This document shows, piece by piece, positions 8,497 to 15,599 of a stretch of DNA of 39,879 nt. Origin of the DNA: DATGZX01 sp035296965 (lineage in GTDB: Bacteria; Planctomycetota; Planctomycetia; Gemmatales; Gemmataceae); contig DATGZX010000346.1 of NCBI GenBank assembly GCA_035296965.1, positions 1 through 39,879 on the forward strand, given 5' to 3'. The position numbers and the translations under genes were made by a program. The notes below the pieces were generated by a model. The model saw nothing but the letters and a program-made list of their open reading frames with translations. It was not told the origin of the DNA and did not search any database. Each line of letters begins with the position of its first letter. Positions within the stretch are counted from its first letter, which is position 1.

Positions 8497-9392
8497 TGAA
8501 GAAGCAAATCGCCGATGCCGCGCAATGGCCAATCACGATTGTATTCGCCGTCACATTGCTCATGGCGACCGGAACTGCGCCGGTTCATGCCGACGGCAAG
8601 AGCAAGGTGGCGCAGGAGGCGGCCGAGTACATTGCGCAGAAGTTCGGTCGTCAAGCGGCCAAAGAAGGCATCGAAACGCTGGCAGCCAAGATCGAAAGCT
8701 ACGCCGCCCGTCACGGCGACGGATTCTACGCAGCCGTCCGGAGGGTCGGTCCCAGCGCCTTCCGCCTGGTAGAGGAGGGGGGCGAGCACGCGCCGCAGGT
8801 CATCAGAATCCTCAGCCGGTTCGGCGAGGACGGAGCGGTGTGGGTTGCCTCCCGTCCTCGGGCGATGAAACTCGTCCTGGAGCACGGCGAAAAGGCGGCG
8901 GCCGTACTGGCAAAGACGCACGGTGTCGCAGAGCCAGCCGTAGCGGCGTTAGGCAAACCTGCCGTCAATGCCTTCGAGTCTCTCGCAACTGGGCAAAGCG
9001 CCAGAAGGCTGGCGATGATGGCCTCCGAAGGCGGAGAACTGGCCGCGACCGGCCGAGCGACCGAGCTCCTGGACATCATTGCAAAGTATGGCGACCCGGC
9101 GATGGATTTTCTGTGGCGCCATAAAGGAGTATTAGGATCCGGTGTAGCGCTTACTGTGTTCCTGGCCGATCCAGAGCCGTTTATCTCCGGCGCGAAAGAC
9201 ATCACCGACGTTCTCGCAGAAAACGCCGTCAAACCACTGGCAGAAGTGCCGGCGACGATGGCTCGCGAAGCCGCCGGCGAGGCCGCCAGAAATACCAATT
9301 GGACGGTGATTTTCAGTGTCGTTGTGCTGGTCTTGGGTGGCCTGGCCGCGCTGCGCTTGAGGCGCAAATCGCGGACTTGCCATCGCTGGTAA
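8496..9392 (+). CDS. Exported membrane-anchored protein of unknown function, 298 aa
   Basis: A signal peptide is visible (basic MKKQIADAAQW, hydrophobic core ITIVFAVTLLMATG, cleavage likely after VHA near residue 32). An alanine-rich, helical domain of about 200 residues follows, then a C-terminal helix (WTVIFSVVVLVLGGLAALRL) with a basic tail (RRKSR). The protein should sit in the periplasm, held by its C-terminus. GTG at 8493 could also start it, but the ATG at 8496 overlaps the previous stop by one base and is preferred; GGAGG lies upstream. No family is recognised. The hydrophobic GVLGSGVALTVFL near residue 212 resembles the glycine-rich segment of the upstream protein, hinting at partners or distant relatives. 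Confidence 0.7.
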   Translation: MKKQIADAAQWPITIVFAVTLLMATGTAPVHADGKSKVAQEAAEYIAQKFGRQAAKEGIETLAAKIESYAARHGDGFYAAVRRVGPSAFRLVEEGGEHAPQVIRILSRFGEDGAVWVASRPRAMKLVLEHGEKAAAVLAKTHGVAEPAVAALGKPAVNAFESLATGQSARRLAMMASEGGELAATGRATELLDIIAKYGDPAMDFLWRHKGVLGSGVALTVFLADPEPFISGAKDITDVLAENAVKPLAEVPATMAREAAGEAARNTNWTVIFSVVVLVLGGLAALRLRRKSRTCHRW

Positions 9393-9420
9393 ACCAGTGG
9401 TTTTAAGGGGAGGTGAACTC

Positions 9421-9669
9421 ATGTCTGTGGGTAAAGGCTTCGATAGCGGCTGCGGTTGTGTGCTCGGCGTTGTAGCGGCTGTGGTCTTGCTGATCGCCGG
9501 CGTGTGGATGGCGGGGAACGTTGTCACGGTCTGCCCGTCGTGTTTCGGTTCCGGCAATTGTACCCTTTGCGGCGGTACCGGCAAAGGAATTGTCTGGGGT
9601 GACTGCTTGAAATGCGGTGGCAGGAAGAAGTGTCAGGAATGCGGCGGGGTCGGGTGGAAGCGGAAATGA
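9421..9669 (+). CDS. Membrane-anchored zinc-ribbon protein (DnaJ-type CxxCxGxG repeats), 82 aa
   Basis: A membrane helix at about residues 13-34 (CVLGVVAAVVLLIAGVWMAG) is followed by a cysteine-rich tail with CPSC, CTLCGGTGKG, CLKCGG and CQECGGVG. These match the pattern of the DnaJ central zinc domain, which binds two zinc ions and helps in protein folding or disulfide chemistry. No J domain is present. The ATG at 9421 is preferred over an upstream in-frame start (9397) because GGGGAGG lies 7 bases before it. The protein probably acts as a small zinc-binding adaptor at the membrane next to the two membrane proteins encoded upstream. Confidence 0.75.
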   Translation: MSVGKGFDSGCGCVLGVVAAVVLLIAGVWMAGNVVTVCPSCFGSGNCTLCGGTGKGIVWGDCLKCGGRKKCQECGGVGWKRK

Positions 9670-9753
9670 TTGCGGCCGCGCCGCCGGCGATGGTCACCGG
9701 CGCACTCACAAGGCCAACAGCCAGGTAACCGCACCATGAAGGCCGCCTCGCAA

Positions 9754-9774
9754 CCGCACGGATTGGCCGTGCGG
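9754..9774. other. Strong hairpin between the zinc-ribbon and ParB-like genes
   Basis: CCGCACGG, five bases, CCGTGCGG forms a perfect 8-bp GC-rich stem. No T run follows on either strand, so it is not a classic terminator. It may be an mRNA processing or stabilising hairpin, or a protein-binding palindrome upstream of the ParB-like gene, perhaps a centromere-like site. A second weaker hairpin (CGCCGG / CCGGCG) lies near 9680-9700. Confidence 0.5.
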
Positions 9775-9827
9775 CGGCGTTATGCCAGGGCGGCGCAGGT
9801 TTCAAACAGCATAGCGGAGGAAGAAGC

Positions 9828-10655
9828 ATGACACCGGCTTTCAAGCAGTACGGAGTTCGGGATTTGAAGAGAAACCCCAAGAACCCCGGTGGCGGGAAGC
9901 GGTACGACGAGCAGGAACTGCGCCATCTGGGGAAAAGTCTTCGCCAACGGCAATGGATGCCCATCATCGTGAAAGAACCAGAAATGTACGTGCTGGACGG
10001 CAATCGCCGCCTGGCCGCCGCGCAACTAGGCGGTATCGACACGCTGTCCGGCATCCCGGTGATGCACGAGCTGACCCCTGCGGAAATCAACCGCCTGATT
10101 GCCCAGCTCGACATCCGCCATCAACCCTTCAGCGAAATCGCCCGCGGCAAGTTGTGGCTTGCGATCCGGGAGGAGAATAGCTGGACCAACGTGCAGCTCG
10201 CTGAGGATCTCGGAGTGTCAGCCAGCCTTCTGACCAAGGTGTTCGGCAACCTAGAAAACTCCGAGGAAATCCAGCAGATGGTCGAGGACGGCGGTCTGAG
10301 CCTGCGGGACGGCTACTACCTTTCGCGCATTGAGGACGTTACCGAACGGCTGCGCCTGGCGCACGAGATAGCGGCGGGCAAGGTGAAGGCCGAGAGCGTG
10401 GCTGGGCTCCTGCGAAAACAGAAAGCACCCGACAACAATGGATCGCCACCGGCCCGCGTCAGCCGTATCACATGCCCTCTGCCCTCGGGCGTAACGGTCA
10501 CGATCAGCGGCCATGACCTTTCGCTCGATGACGCCATCAAGGCGGCCGGCGAACTGCTGAAGGAGATGAAAAAAGCGAGCCAGGAGAACCTGGACGGGAA
10601 GACCTTCTCGGCCGTGTGCGCCCGGAAGGCCAAAACGGAGGGTGATGTGCCATGA
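9828..10655 (+). CDS. ParB-like DNA-binding protein
   Basis: 275 residues. The N-terminal ParB/sulfiredoxin-like part ends in YVLDGNRRLAAAQLGG near residues 54-69, the equivalent of the conserved (G/D)xRRxxA box that binds nucleotide in ParB proteins. A helix-turn-helix follows (NVQLAEDLGVSASLLTKVFGNL, about 124-145), then a variable C-terminal region. ParB proteins load onto centromere-like sites to segregate plasmids or chromosomes, and relatives act as regulators or nucleases on mobile elements. No ParA ATPase is seen nearby. A strong ribosome site (GCGGAGGAAG) precedes the start. The stop overlaps the next start by four bases (ATGA), so the next gene is coupled. It most likely partitions or regulates this element. 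Confidence 0.85.
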   Translation: MTPAFKQYGVRDLKRNPKNPGGGKRYDEQELRHLGKSLRQRQWMPIIVKEPEMYVLDGNRRLAAAQLGGIDTLSGIPVMHELTPAEINRLIAQLDIRHQPFSEIARGKLWLAIREENSWTNVQLAEDLGVSASLLTKVFGNLENSEEIQQMVEDGGLSLRDGYYLSRIEDVTERLRLAHEIAAGKVKAESVAGLLRKQKAPDNNGSPPARVSRITCPLPSGVTVTISGHDLSLDDAIKAAGELLKEMKKASQENLDGKTFSAVCARKAKTEGDVP

Positions 10656-10849
10656 ACGGCGAGTCATTGCGTCACGATGTCGCCTGCGCTACGGCTCAGC
10701 AAATCCTCGAAGTCTTCGGCGGCCTCTTGCGTGAAGAGGAACAGCGCGACGCGTTTGCAGAGATTTATGTGCGGGTCAAGGCCGGGCTGGAATGCTATGA
10801 GACGCGCTCGGAACGGGTCCTGGCGCGGATGCGGCCGGGCAAAAACTGA
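10652..10849 (+). CDS. Small hypothetical protein coupled to the ParB-like gene, 65 aa
   Basis: Its ATG overlaps the ParB-like stop in an ATGA junction, which implies translational coupling. The protein is helical and charged (AQQILEVFGGLLREEEQRDAF), without membrane segments or known motifs. It ends 15 bases before the coupling ATPase. It could be an accessory subunit of either neighbour, but no function is recognised. Confidence 0.6.
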   Translation: MNGESLRHDVACATAQQILEVFGGLLREEEQRDAFAEIYVRVKAGLECYETRSERVLARMRPGKN

Positions 10850-10864
10850 AGGGGAGGATTGGTG

Positions 10865-12697
10865 ATGTACGGGCTCTCTCGAATGATGCTGGTTATGGTT
10901 GCGTGCCTCACGGCTTATACGATCCTGCTGGTGGCATATATGGCAGGGGCGGTGGGGGCGATCATCGTCCTGGGTTTGATCGTCGTGATTTTGAAGCGGA
11001 AGGGCCGGATTTTCACAGCCTTTGGAACCGCCCAGTGGTCCGGCGAGGATGAGTTGCGGCGTGTCGGAATGATTGGAGCCAAGCACGGGCTCATTCTCGG
11101 CCGGCTGGAGGTGGCCCCAGGTGCGAATTTCGCCGGGCGGCTTAAAGCGCTGCTGAACGTACGGATGAAAGCTAAAGACGCATGCGAGCAATTCCTGGCG
11201 CCGGTGAAGCGCAAGCCCCGTGACTACCCACTGGTCAAGCTGCCGAATGCCGTGCACACGGCCGTATTTGCACCAACGGGTGTCGGAAAAGGCGTTTCCT
11301 GCGTCATCCCGTTCCTTCTTTCGTGCGAGGATTCCTGCGTGGTCGTCGATTTTAAGGGCGATCTGGCATCGATAACGGCCAAAGCCAGGCGACACATGGG
11401 ACATGAAATCGTCATTCTTGATCCCTTCAAGGTATTGGCGAAATTGAAATTCAAGAGTGCCACCTTCAACCCGCTGGAATTCATCAGCAAGGATTCGCCG
11501 CTGGCGATCGATGACTGCAACGCTCTCGCCCAGGCACTCGTGGTGCGTAGCGGAGAGGAAAAGGAGCCTCATTGGCTTGATAGCGCCGAGGCCTGGATAG
11601 CTGCGATCACGGCCACGGTCGTGCAATACGGGCAGCAGGACAAGGGCACGCGCTCATTGCAAACCGTGCGCGAAATGCTTTCGAACCCGCAGAAACTGGA
11701 CATGGCGATCAAGCTGATGAACGAGTCGGAAGCTTGGGGCGGAATGCTGGCCCGGATGGGCGGCCAGCTCATGCACTTCGTGGACAAGGAGAAATCGTCG
11801 GCGCTCACAACGGTCGGAAGGTTTCTTCGCTTCTTGGATACGCTGGCCGTCGCGGAAAACACCCGGTCGAGCAGCTTTGATCCGGCAAGGCTGCGAAAGG
11901 GAAGGATGACTGTCTACCTGGTTTTGCCTCCGGAACACATGATTCAGCCGCTGATCAGAATGTGGATAGGCTCGCTGCTGCTGGCCGTAGTGCGCGGGGG
12001 ATTGCAGGAAAAGGACAAGGTGCATTTCGTGCTGGATGAAGCCTCGAGTCTCGGGGCGGGGATGGAAGCACTCAACGATGCGGTGGATAAGTACAGGGCC
12101 TATGGCGTGCGCCTCCTTTTTATGTACCAATCGCTAGGTCAGCTGAAGAAATGCTGGCCGCAGGGTCAGGATCAAACGCTCCTCTCCAATACGACGCAAG
12201 TTTTTTTCGGGGTGAATGACCAGCAAACGGCGGAATACGTGAGCGCGCGGCTGGGTGAGGAAACCATTGTGGTGGATAGCGGCGGTACGAGTCGGGGAAC
12301 GTCCCGACAGTTCAGCGAGACGGGGACGAGCCTTCACGGCAGCACCACTTACTCAAGTAACAGCAATTCCAACTGGCAGCAACACGGCCGCAAGCTGTTG
12401 AAACCGGAAGAAGTGTTGGCGTTGCCGCCGCAAATTGCCATCACCTTCACGCCTGGCGTCTTGCCGGTATGGACGACGCTGGTGCGGTATTTTGAGGAAA
12501 AGGACCTTTTTAAGCGCCGTGGTTGGTTGCATGAGCTGAGTTCCTCCTGCCGGGTGTTCACAGCGTCCGCGGTGCTTCTCGTTATCGCAGCCGTGGCGGC
12601 CGTGGCGCTGACAAATGCAGCAACAGAAAAGATACAGCGGGACCAGCAGGCCCAGCCGTGGCAGTACGCGGTGCCGCCGGAGAGGTGGAGTCCGTGA
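10865..12697 (+). CDS. VirD4/TraG-like type IV coupling ATPase
   Basis: 610 residues from the ATG at 10865, 7 bases after GGGGAGG; TTG 10859 and GTG 10862 are less likely. Two N-terminal membrane helices (about residues 5-40) precede a RecA-like motor with Walker A APTGVGKG (136-143) and Walker B VHFVLDEAS (D391, E392). The TNTTQVFFGVNDQQTAEYVS stretch and the serine-rich segment before LLKPEEVLALP are typical of VirD4/TraG proteins, which pump DNA or substrates into a secretion channel. A third hydrophobic helix near the C-terminus (VLLVIAAVAAVALTNA) is unusual for the family. No relaxase or VirB4 is encoded in the window, so the partner channel is missing, distant or unfamiliar. Confidence 0.9.
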   Translation: MYGLSRMMLVMVACLTAYTILLVAYMAGAVGAIIVLGLIVVILKRKGRIFTAFGTAQWSGEDELRRVGMIGAKHGLILGRLEVAPGANFAGRLKALLNVRMKAKDACEQFLAPVKRKPRDYPLVKLPNAVHTAVFAPTGVGKGVSCVIPFLLSCEDSCVVVDFKGDLASITAKARRHMGHEIVILDPFKVLAKLKFKSATFNPLEFISKDSPLAIDDCNALAQALVVRSGEEKEPHWLDSAEAWIAAITATVVQYGQQDKGTRSLQTVREMLSNPQKLDMAIKLMNESEAWGGMLARMGGQLMHFVDKEKSSALTTVGRFLRFLDTLAVAENTRSSSFDPARLRKGRMTVYLVLPPEHMIQPLIRMWIGSLLLAVVRGGLQEKDKVHFVLDEASSLGAGMEALNDAVDKYRAYGVRLLFMYQSLGQLKKCWPQGQDQTLLSNTTQVFFGVNDQQTAEYVSARLGEETIVVDSGGTSRGTSRQFSETGTSLHGSTTYSSNSNSNWQQHGRKLLKPEEVLALPPQIAITFTPGVLPVWTTLVRYFEEKDLFKRRGWLHELSSSCRVFTASAVLLVIAAVAAVALTNAATEKIQRDQQAQPWQYAVPPERWSP

Positions 12698-12753
12698 AGA
12701 GTTAATAGGCGTCGTGGTGTCTGTCTAGTGATTCTTGAAAGTAAGGGTGCGTT

Positions 12754-13026
12754 ATGTCGAACCTCGCCGAGAGGCTGTTTGGCGGCTTGAAGGAATCGGT
12801 AAAGGAGGGAATTAGCAACGCGATCCCCCAGATCGGGGCAGAGCTAAAGCAAATGGGGGCGCACGGGGCACACGAGTTAGCTGCGGCCCTGTTCAATAAC
12901 TCCGGGTTTGTGATGTACCCGCGTGGCACGCGTGATGACCACGGAGTGCATGGTCCCGACGTAGGCAAGGAGGAGCAGATGGGTAGGGATGGCCAGGAGC
13001 ATGAGCGGGGTGGCCGGGAAATGTAG
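12754..13026 (+). CDS. Small hypothetical protein, 90 aa
   Basis: The N-terminal half contains amphipathic helices (LAERLFGGLKESVKEGISNAIPQIGAELKQM, shown here as a region near residues 4-34). The tail is glycine-rich and charged. No known motif is present. The ribosome site is weak (TAAGGGTG). It lies between the coupling ATPase and a strong hairpin at 13047-13071. The N-terminal half is the more convincing part. Confidence 0.5.
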   Translation: MSNLAERLFGGLKESVKEGISNAIPQIGAELKQMGAHGAHELAAALFNNSGFVMYPRGTRDDHGVHGPDVGKEEQMGRDGQEHERGGREM

Positions 13027-13046
13027 GAGAGCGAAGGGTTCCGGTT

Positions 13047-13071
13047 GGTACGCCGCTCGGGGCGGCGTACC
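13047..13071. other. Very strong 10-bp hairpin
   Basis: GGTACGCCGC, five bases, GCGGCGTACC is a perfect 10-bp inverted repeat, flanked by further CCGG-rich short repeats (13041-13100). It sits 20 bases after the preceding stop. No T run follows, so it may act as a factor-assisted terminator, an mRNA stabiliser, or a binding site such as an origin of transfer or partition site. The sequence alone does not decide. Confidence 0.55.
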
Positions 13072-13164
13072 GGCCGGGAAGTAACCGGCGGTTGCCGGAG
13101 GATCTGGTTGCAGGGCAGGCAGGCGTGGCTCCCGTCCGGCTCTGCTTTTCTTGAAAGGTGAACT

Positions 13165-13407
13165 ATGGCCGTTATTTTCACGTTTCTGTTTACGACGGGG
13201 CTGTTTGGCGGGCTGGCCTGGTGGGCCTGCCGCCGGATCACCCACCACTTAAGGGAACACCCCGAAGGGGTTGCCGCCCTCACAACGCATCTATTCGTGC
13301 CCTTGCTCGGGCGCAAATCTGACGAGGGACAAGCCGGAGGCGATGACCTTTCCGGCGGGCCGGACGAAGCGCAAGGCCAAGCGAAAAATGGCCTGCAAGA
13401 GAATTAG
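13165..13407 (+). CDS. Small single-pass membrane protein, 80 aa
   Basis: An N-terminal hydrophobic helix at about residues 2-20 (AVIFTFLFTTGLFGGLAWW) is followed by a short basic stretch (CRRITHHLREH) and an acidic, glycine-rich tail. A ribosome site (AAAGGTG) precedes the ATG at good spacing. The charge distribution predicts a cytoplasmic tail. It is probably a small accessory component of the membrane proteins in this block; no family is recognised. Confidence 0.6.
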   Translation: MAVIFTFLFTTGLFGGLAWWACRRITHHLREHPEGVAALTTHLFVPLLGRKSDEGQAGGDDLSGGPDEAQGQAKNGLQEN

Positions 13408-13429
13408 ATGTCCACCGAAAGGAGACCGC

Positions 13430-13498
13430 GTGGCGGTGCTCGCTGAGCGATCGAGGCTTGCCCTGGCTGACTGGTTCATGGTGCGCAGGCGGAAGTGA
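13430..13498 (+). CDS. Possible very short peptide, 22 aa
   Basis: A GTG start with GGAG 6 bases upstream opens a 22-codon frame (VLAERSRLALADWFMVRRRK). An alternative ATG at 13388 in the same frame would overlap the preceding gene and give 36 residues. The ribosome site is the only support, so this may be spurious. Confidence 0.2.
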   Translation: MAVLAERSRLALADWFMVRRRK

Positions 13499-13620
13499 GG
13501 TGTTGCCATGGGGCAAGGACATATTCCGGACAATGCTTGATCCTCGCTGGAAGCCGGCGGGGAAAGAGCTAGAAACGGATCGGAATAGAGGCATCGAGCG
13601 GTGAAATCACCGGAGGCTGC

Positions 13621-13809
13621 ATGATGACCAATGAATCCTTGCTCGACGCCCTGGCTCGCGACTCGGCAGTTGCCATTGTCGACCGGCACGCCGCTGATGT
13701 TCGTAACCGGGAGGCGCTTATCAAAGCAATCGCCCGCCTCACCCGGCTCGGCCTGGAGGGTCACGTGCGCCTTTTCAGGGTGCAACAAAAAGAATCGGCG
13801 ACCGACTGA
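13621..13809 (+). CDS. Small hypothetical protein, 62 aa
   Basis: GGAGGCTGC directly precedes the ATG, giving a strong ribosome site. The protein is soluble and mostly helical (NREALIKAIARLTRLGLEGHVRLF), with no recognised motif. It lies in the tail of the co-directional block, 78 bases before the helix-turn-helix gene, and may be expressed with it. Confidence 0.55.
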   Translation: MMTNESLLDALARDSAVAIVDRHAADVRNREALIKAIARLTRLGLEGHVRLFRVQQKESATD

Positions 13810-13887
13810 AACGGAGTGCGGGCTGATGAGCCGAGGAGTGAGTTTAGGGGAGCAGCAGACTGAGACACACAGCAGTGAGGTGAAGAA

Positions 13888-14163
13888 ATGAGCATCGACG
13901 AAAAGCTGGAGGAACTTCGGGCAATGGTCTTAATGCTCGTGGAGCGACAGATGGTCAAAGATCATTACGAAATTGAGGAATTCGCGCGTCTCACCGGGAA
14001 AGCGCCTTTCACATGCCGCGAGTGGGCCAGGTTGGGTCGCATTCGAGCGGAGAAGAAGTTGTCCGGACGCGGGGCCTACACACGCTGGGTGGTTCCGCAC
14101 GCTGAGCTGCTGCGTTACCAGAAGGAAGGGCTGCTGCCCCTGCGCGCATCTCGGGGCCTATGA
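13888..14163 (+). CDS. Excisionase-like / MerR-like helix-turn-helix protein
   Basis: 91 residues. The N-terminus is a short coiled helix (EKLEELRAMVLMLVERQ). The DNA-binding part follows: YEIEEFARLTGKAPFTCREWARLGRIRAEK, then a wing-like segment (SGRGAYTRWVVPHAELLRYQKEGLLP). This pattern is common in planctomycete genomes and resembles excisionases and MerR-type winged helices, which bend DNA at attachment sites or regulate integrase genes. A ribosome site (GTGAGGTGAAG) precedes the ATG. A clear relative lies at 38912-39214. The tyrosine recombinase 2.8 kb downstream is the natural partner if it is an excisionase. Confidence 0.8.
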   Translation: MSIDEKLEELRAMVLMLVERQMVKDHYEIEEFARLTGKAPFTCREWARLGRIRAEKKLSGRGAYTRWVVPHAELLRYQKEGLLPLRASRGL

Positions 14164-14552
14164 AACTATGGTGAGGGGCGTTTCGGTGACTGGTGTGCCG
14201 CCGGGAGGCCGAGAAGCAGCACTTCTTCATTTCAAAGCGCTCTCTGGCTCTGGAATGTCCAACGACTCTACTAATGATTTGCGTGCGCTAAGTTTCTCCC
14301 GTTCGATGTCAGCCGTTCTAGTTCCGTTTTGATGAAATTCCACCTTGTGATTGGGCGGGCCGTCTACGCCGCCGCCGCCAGTCGCCCCAACCTTCGCGGC
14401 GCGGGTCCCAAGGCGCGGCAGGCCGCCGCGGCTTGGGTAGCCGCGATGGTTGCCAGGCGGCGAAGAGGAAGATCAGCTGCGCGTTTTGTCTTGGGTGGCT
14501 ATCATTCTCCTTGCGATGGCCTGAACCTTGGCCTTTTGTTGCCAGGGATGCT
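14164..14552. other. Gap without a convincing gene
   Basis: The first half is unremarkable. The second half (about 14340-14480) is very GC-rich with short inverted repeats such as CGCGGC / GCCGCG. Open frames cross it on both strands but look like composition artefacts. It may hold the promoter for the gene at 14553, but I can point to no clear boxes. Confidence 0.4.
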
Positions 14553-15569
14553 ATGGATGCGATCGCCCCACAGGAAGCGTTGCAGAGGCGCGTCCCTGAA
14601 AAGAACGAACATCGTCTTGCCTTTGCAGGCGTTGTGGCGTACCTTTCGCCCATGTCGAATGAAAATAGACAGTTGCGCCGGTCGGCGCTGTTTAGCTTCC
14701 GGTTCTTGGCAACGGCCGCTATCGGGACCTTGATGATGGCTGTGGTCGCGGTATTGGGGCCACCCGCCGTGCAACTCGCGGTACTGGGCGCGTTCATTTC
14801 GATTCTGGGCGGGCTGTTTCTCACCTATTTGGGGCAGGAAGACCAACGCGAACGGCAAAGGGCCAATGTAATCGAGAGTCTGTCGGTGCCGCTGTCCCTG
14901 GCATCCGACCCGGAGTTGTTCCAACAATACCAAGAAATCTCTCGTGGCCTGATCGCTGTGGCGAAAGACGCCGATGCTGTTCTGCGGCAAATCGCCTTGC
15001 TTAAATTCGCGTCGCTAGCAGAGCAGATTGACGGACTGGTGGATCGAAAGATTGTGTTTGCCATGACGGAAGAATGGCGGACGGTGTATGAGCAATTGTT
15101 GACAAGCCCCGACGTTCGTCAATATCGTTCTATCGCCTGGGTGAGGAGTTCGGAATACTGGCAGGACGAGCCGGGCCGGCAAAGCATGCGCGTAAACTTC
15201 GATGCCGCGCACCGTGGGCTGCTTATCGAACGAGTGATCCTGCTTAGCGACGACCTGTGGCCGCGCGAGGAATTGATGCCGTCCCCGGACATCCTGCCGT
15301 GGATTCAGGAACAGCATAATCACGGCCTGTGGATCACGCTGGCGCGCGAATCGGACGTGAGTCGTGAGCCAGACCTGCTGGTGGATATGGGTATCTACGG
15401 AAACCGGGCCGTCGGCTTTCAGGAACTGGACGAGCATTGCCGGACATTGCGCTTCACCCTCGATCTCAATCAACAAGCAGTCCGCCTGGCGGACGCACGC
15501 TGGCAGAGGCTGCTTCTCTATGCGCGGCCATTCGGGGAGCTTCTGGACCAGCTGCCGCGGCAAGGGTAA
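14553..15569 (+). CDS. Two-helix membrane protein with a conserved-looking cytoplasmic domain
   Basis: About 338 residues from the ATG at 14553, which has AGGGA just upstream; an ATG at 14652 is an alternative. Two adjacent membrane helices (FLATAAIGTLMMAVVAVLG and VQLAVLGAFISILGGLFLTYLG) are followed by a helical linker. A globular C-terminal domain of about 170 residues contains RSIAWVRSSEYWQDEPGRQS, ILPWIQEQHNHGLWITL and VDMGIYGNRAVGFQELDEHC. I cannot name this domain. The 2-helix plus cytoplasmic domain layout is used by some membrane effectors and sensors. The stop is 30 bases before the aminotransferase start, with a hairpin between, so the two are likely one operon. Confidence 0.7.
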   Translation: MDAIAPQEALQRRVPEKNEHRLAFAGVVAYLSPMSNENRQLRRSALFSFRFLATAAIGTLMMAVVAVLGPPAVQLAVLGAFISILGGLFLTYLGQEDQRERQRANVIESLSVPLSLASDPELFQQYQEISRGLIAVAKDADAVLRQIALLKFASLAEQIDGLVDRKIVFAMTEEWRTVYEQLLTSPDVRQYRSIAWVRSSEYWQDEPGRQSMRVNFDAAHRGLLIERVILLSDDLWPREELMPSPDILPWIQEQHNHGLWITLARESDVSREPDLLVDMGIYGNRAVGFQELDEHCRTLRFTLDLNQQAVRLADARWQRLLLYARPFGELLDQLPRQG

Positions 15570-15570
15570 G

Positions 15571-15598
15571 ATAGGCTCATCCATTTGGAGGAGCCTAT
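15571..15598 (+). promoter_or_regulatory. Hairpin overlapping the ribosome site of the aminotransferase-like gene
   Basis: ATAGGCTC, 12 bases, GAGCCTAT is a perfect 8-bp stem. The ribosome site GGAGGAG of the following gene is split between loop and right arm, and the TTG start (15600) lies two bases after the stem. The fold would partly mask translation initiation. It could also act as a weak intrinsic terminator, since four T (15598-15601) follow. Either way it would lower expression of the second gene relative to the first. Confidence 0.55.
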
Positions 15599-15599
15599 T

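Noticed and set aside
8034..8921. Open frame of 295 codons on the minus strand
   Set aside because: It is antisense to two well-supported coupled membrane-protein genes and shows serine-rich low-complexity sequence typical of shadows.
9754..9774. Hairpin considered as an intrinsic terminator
   Set aside because: The stem is strong but no T run follows on either strand, so only a structural element is reported.
10664..11626. Open frame of 320 codons on the minus strand
   Set aside because: It is antisense to the start of the VirD4/TraG-like gene; the sequence is rich in H, Q and R without recognisable motifs.
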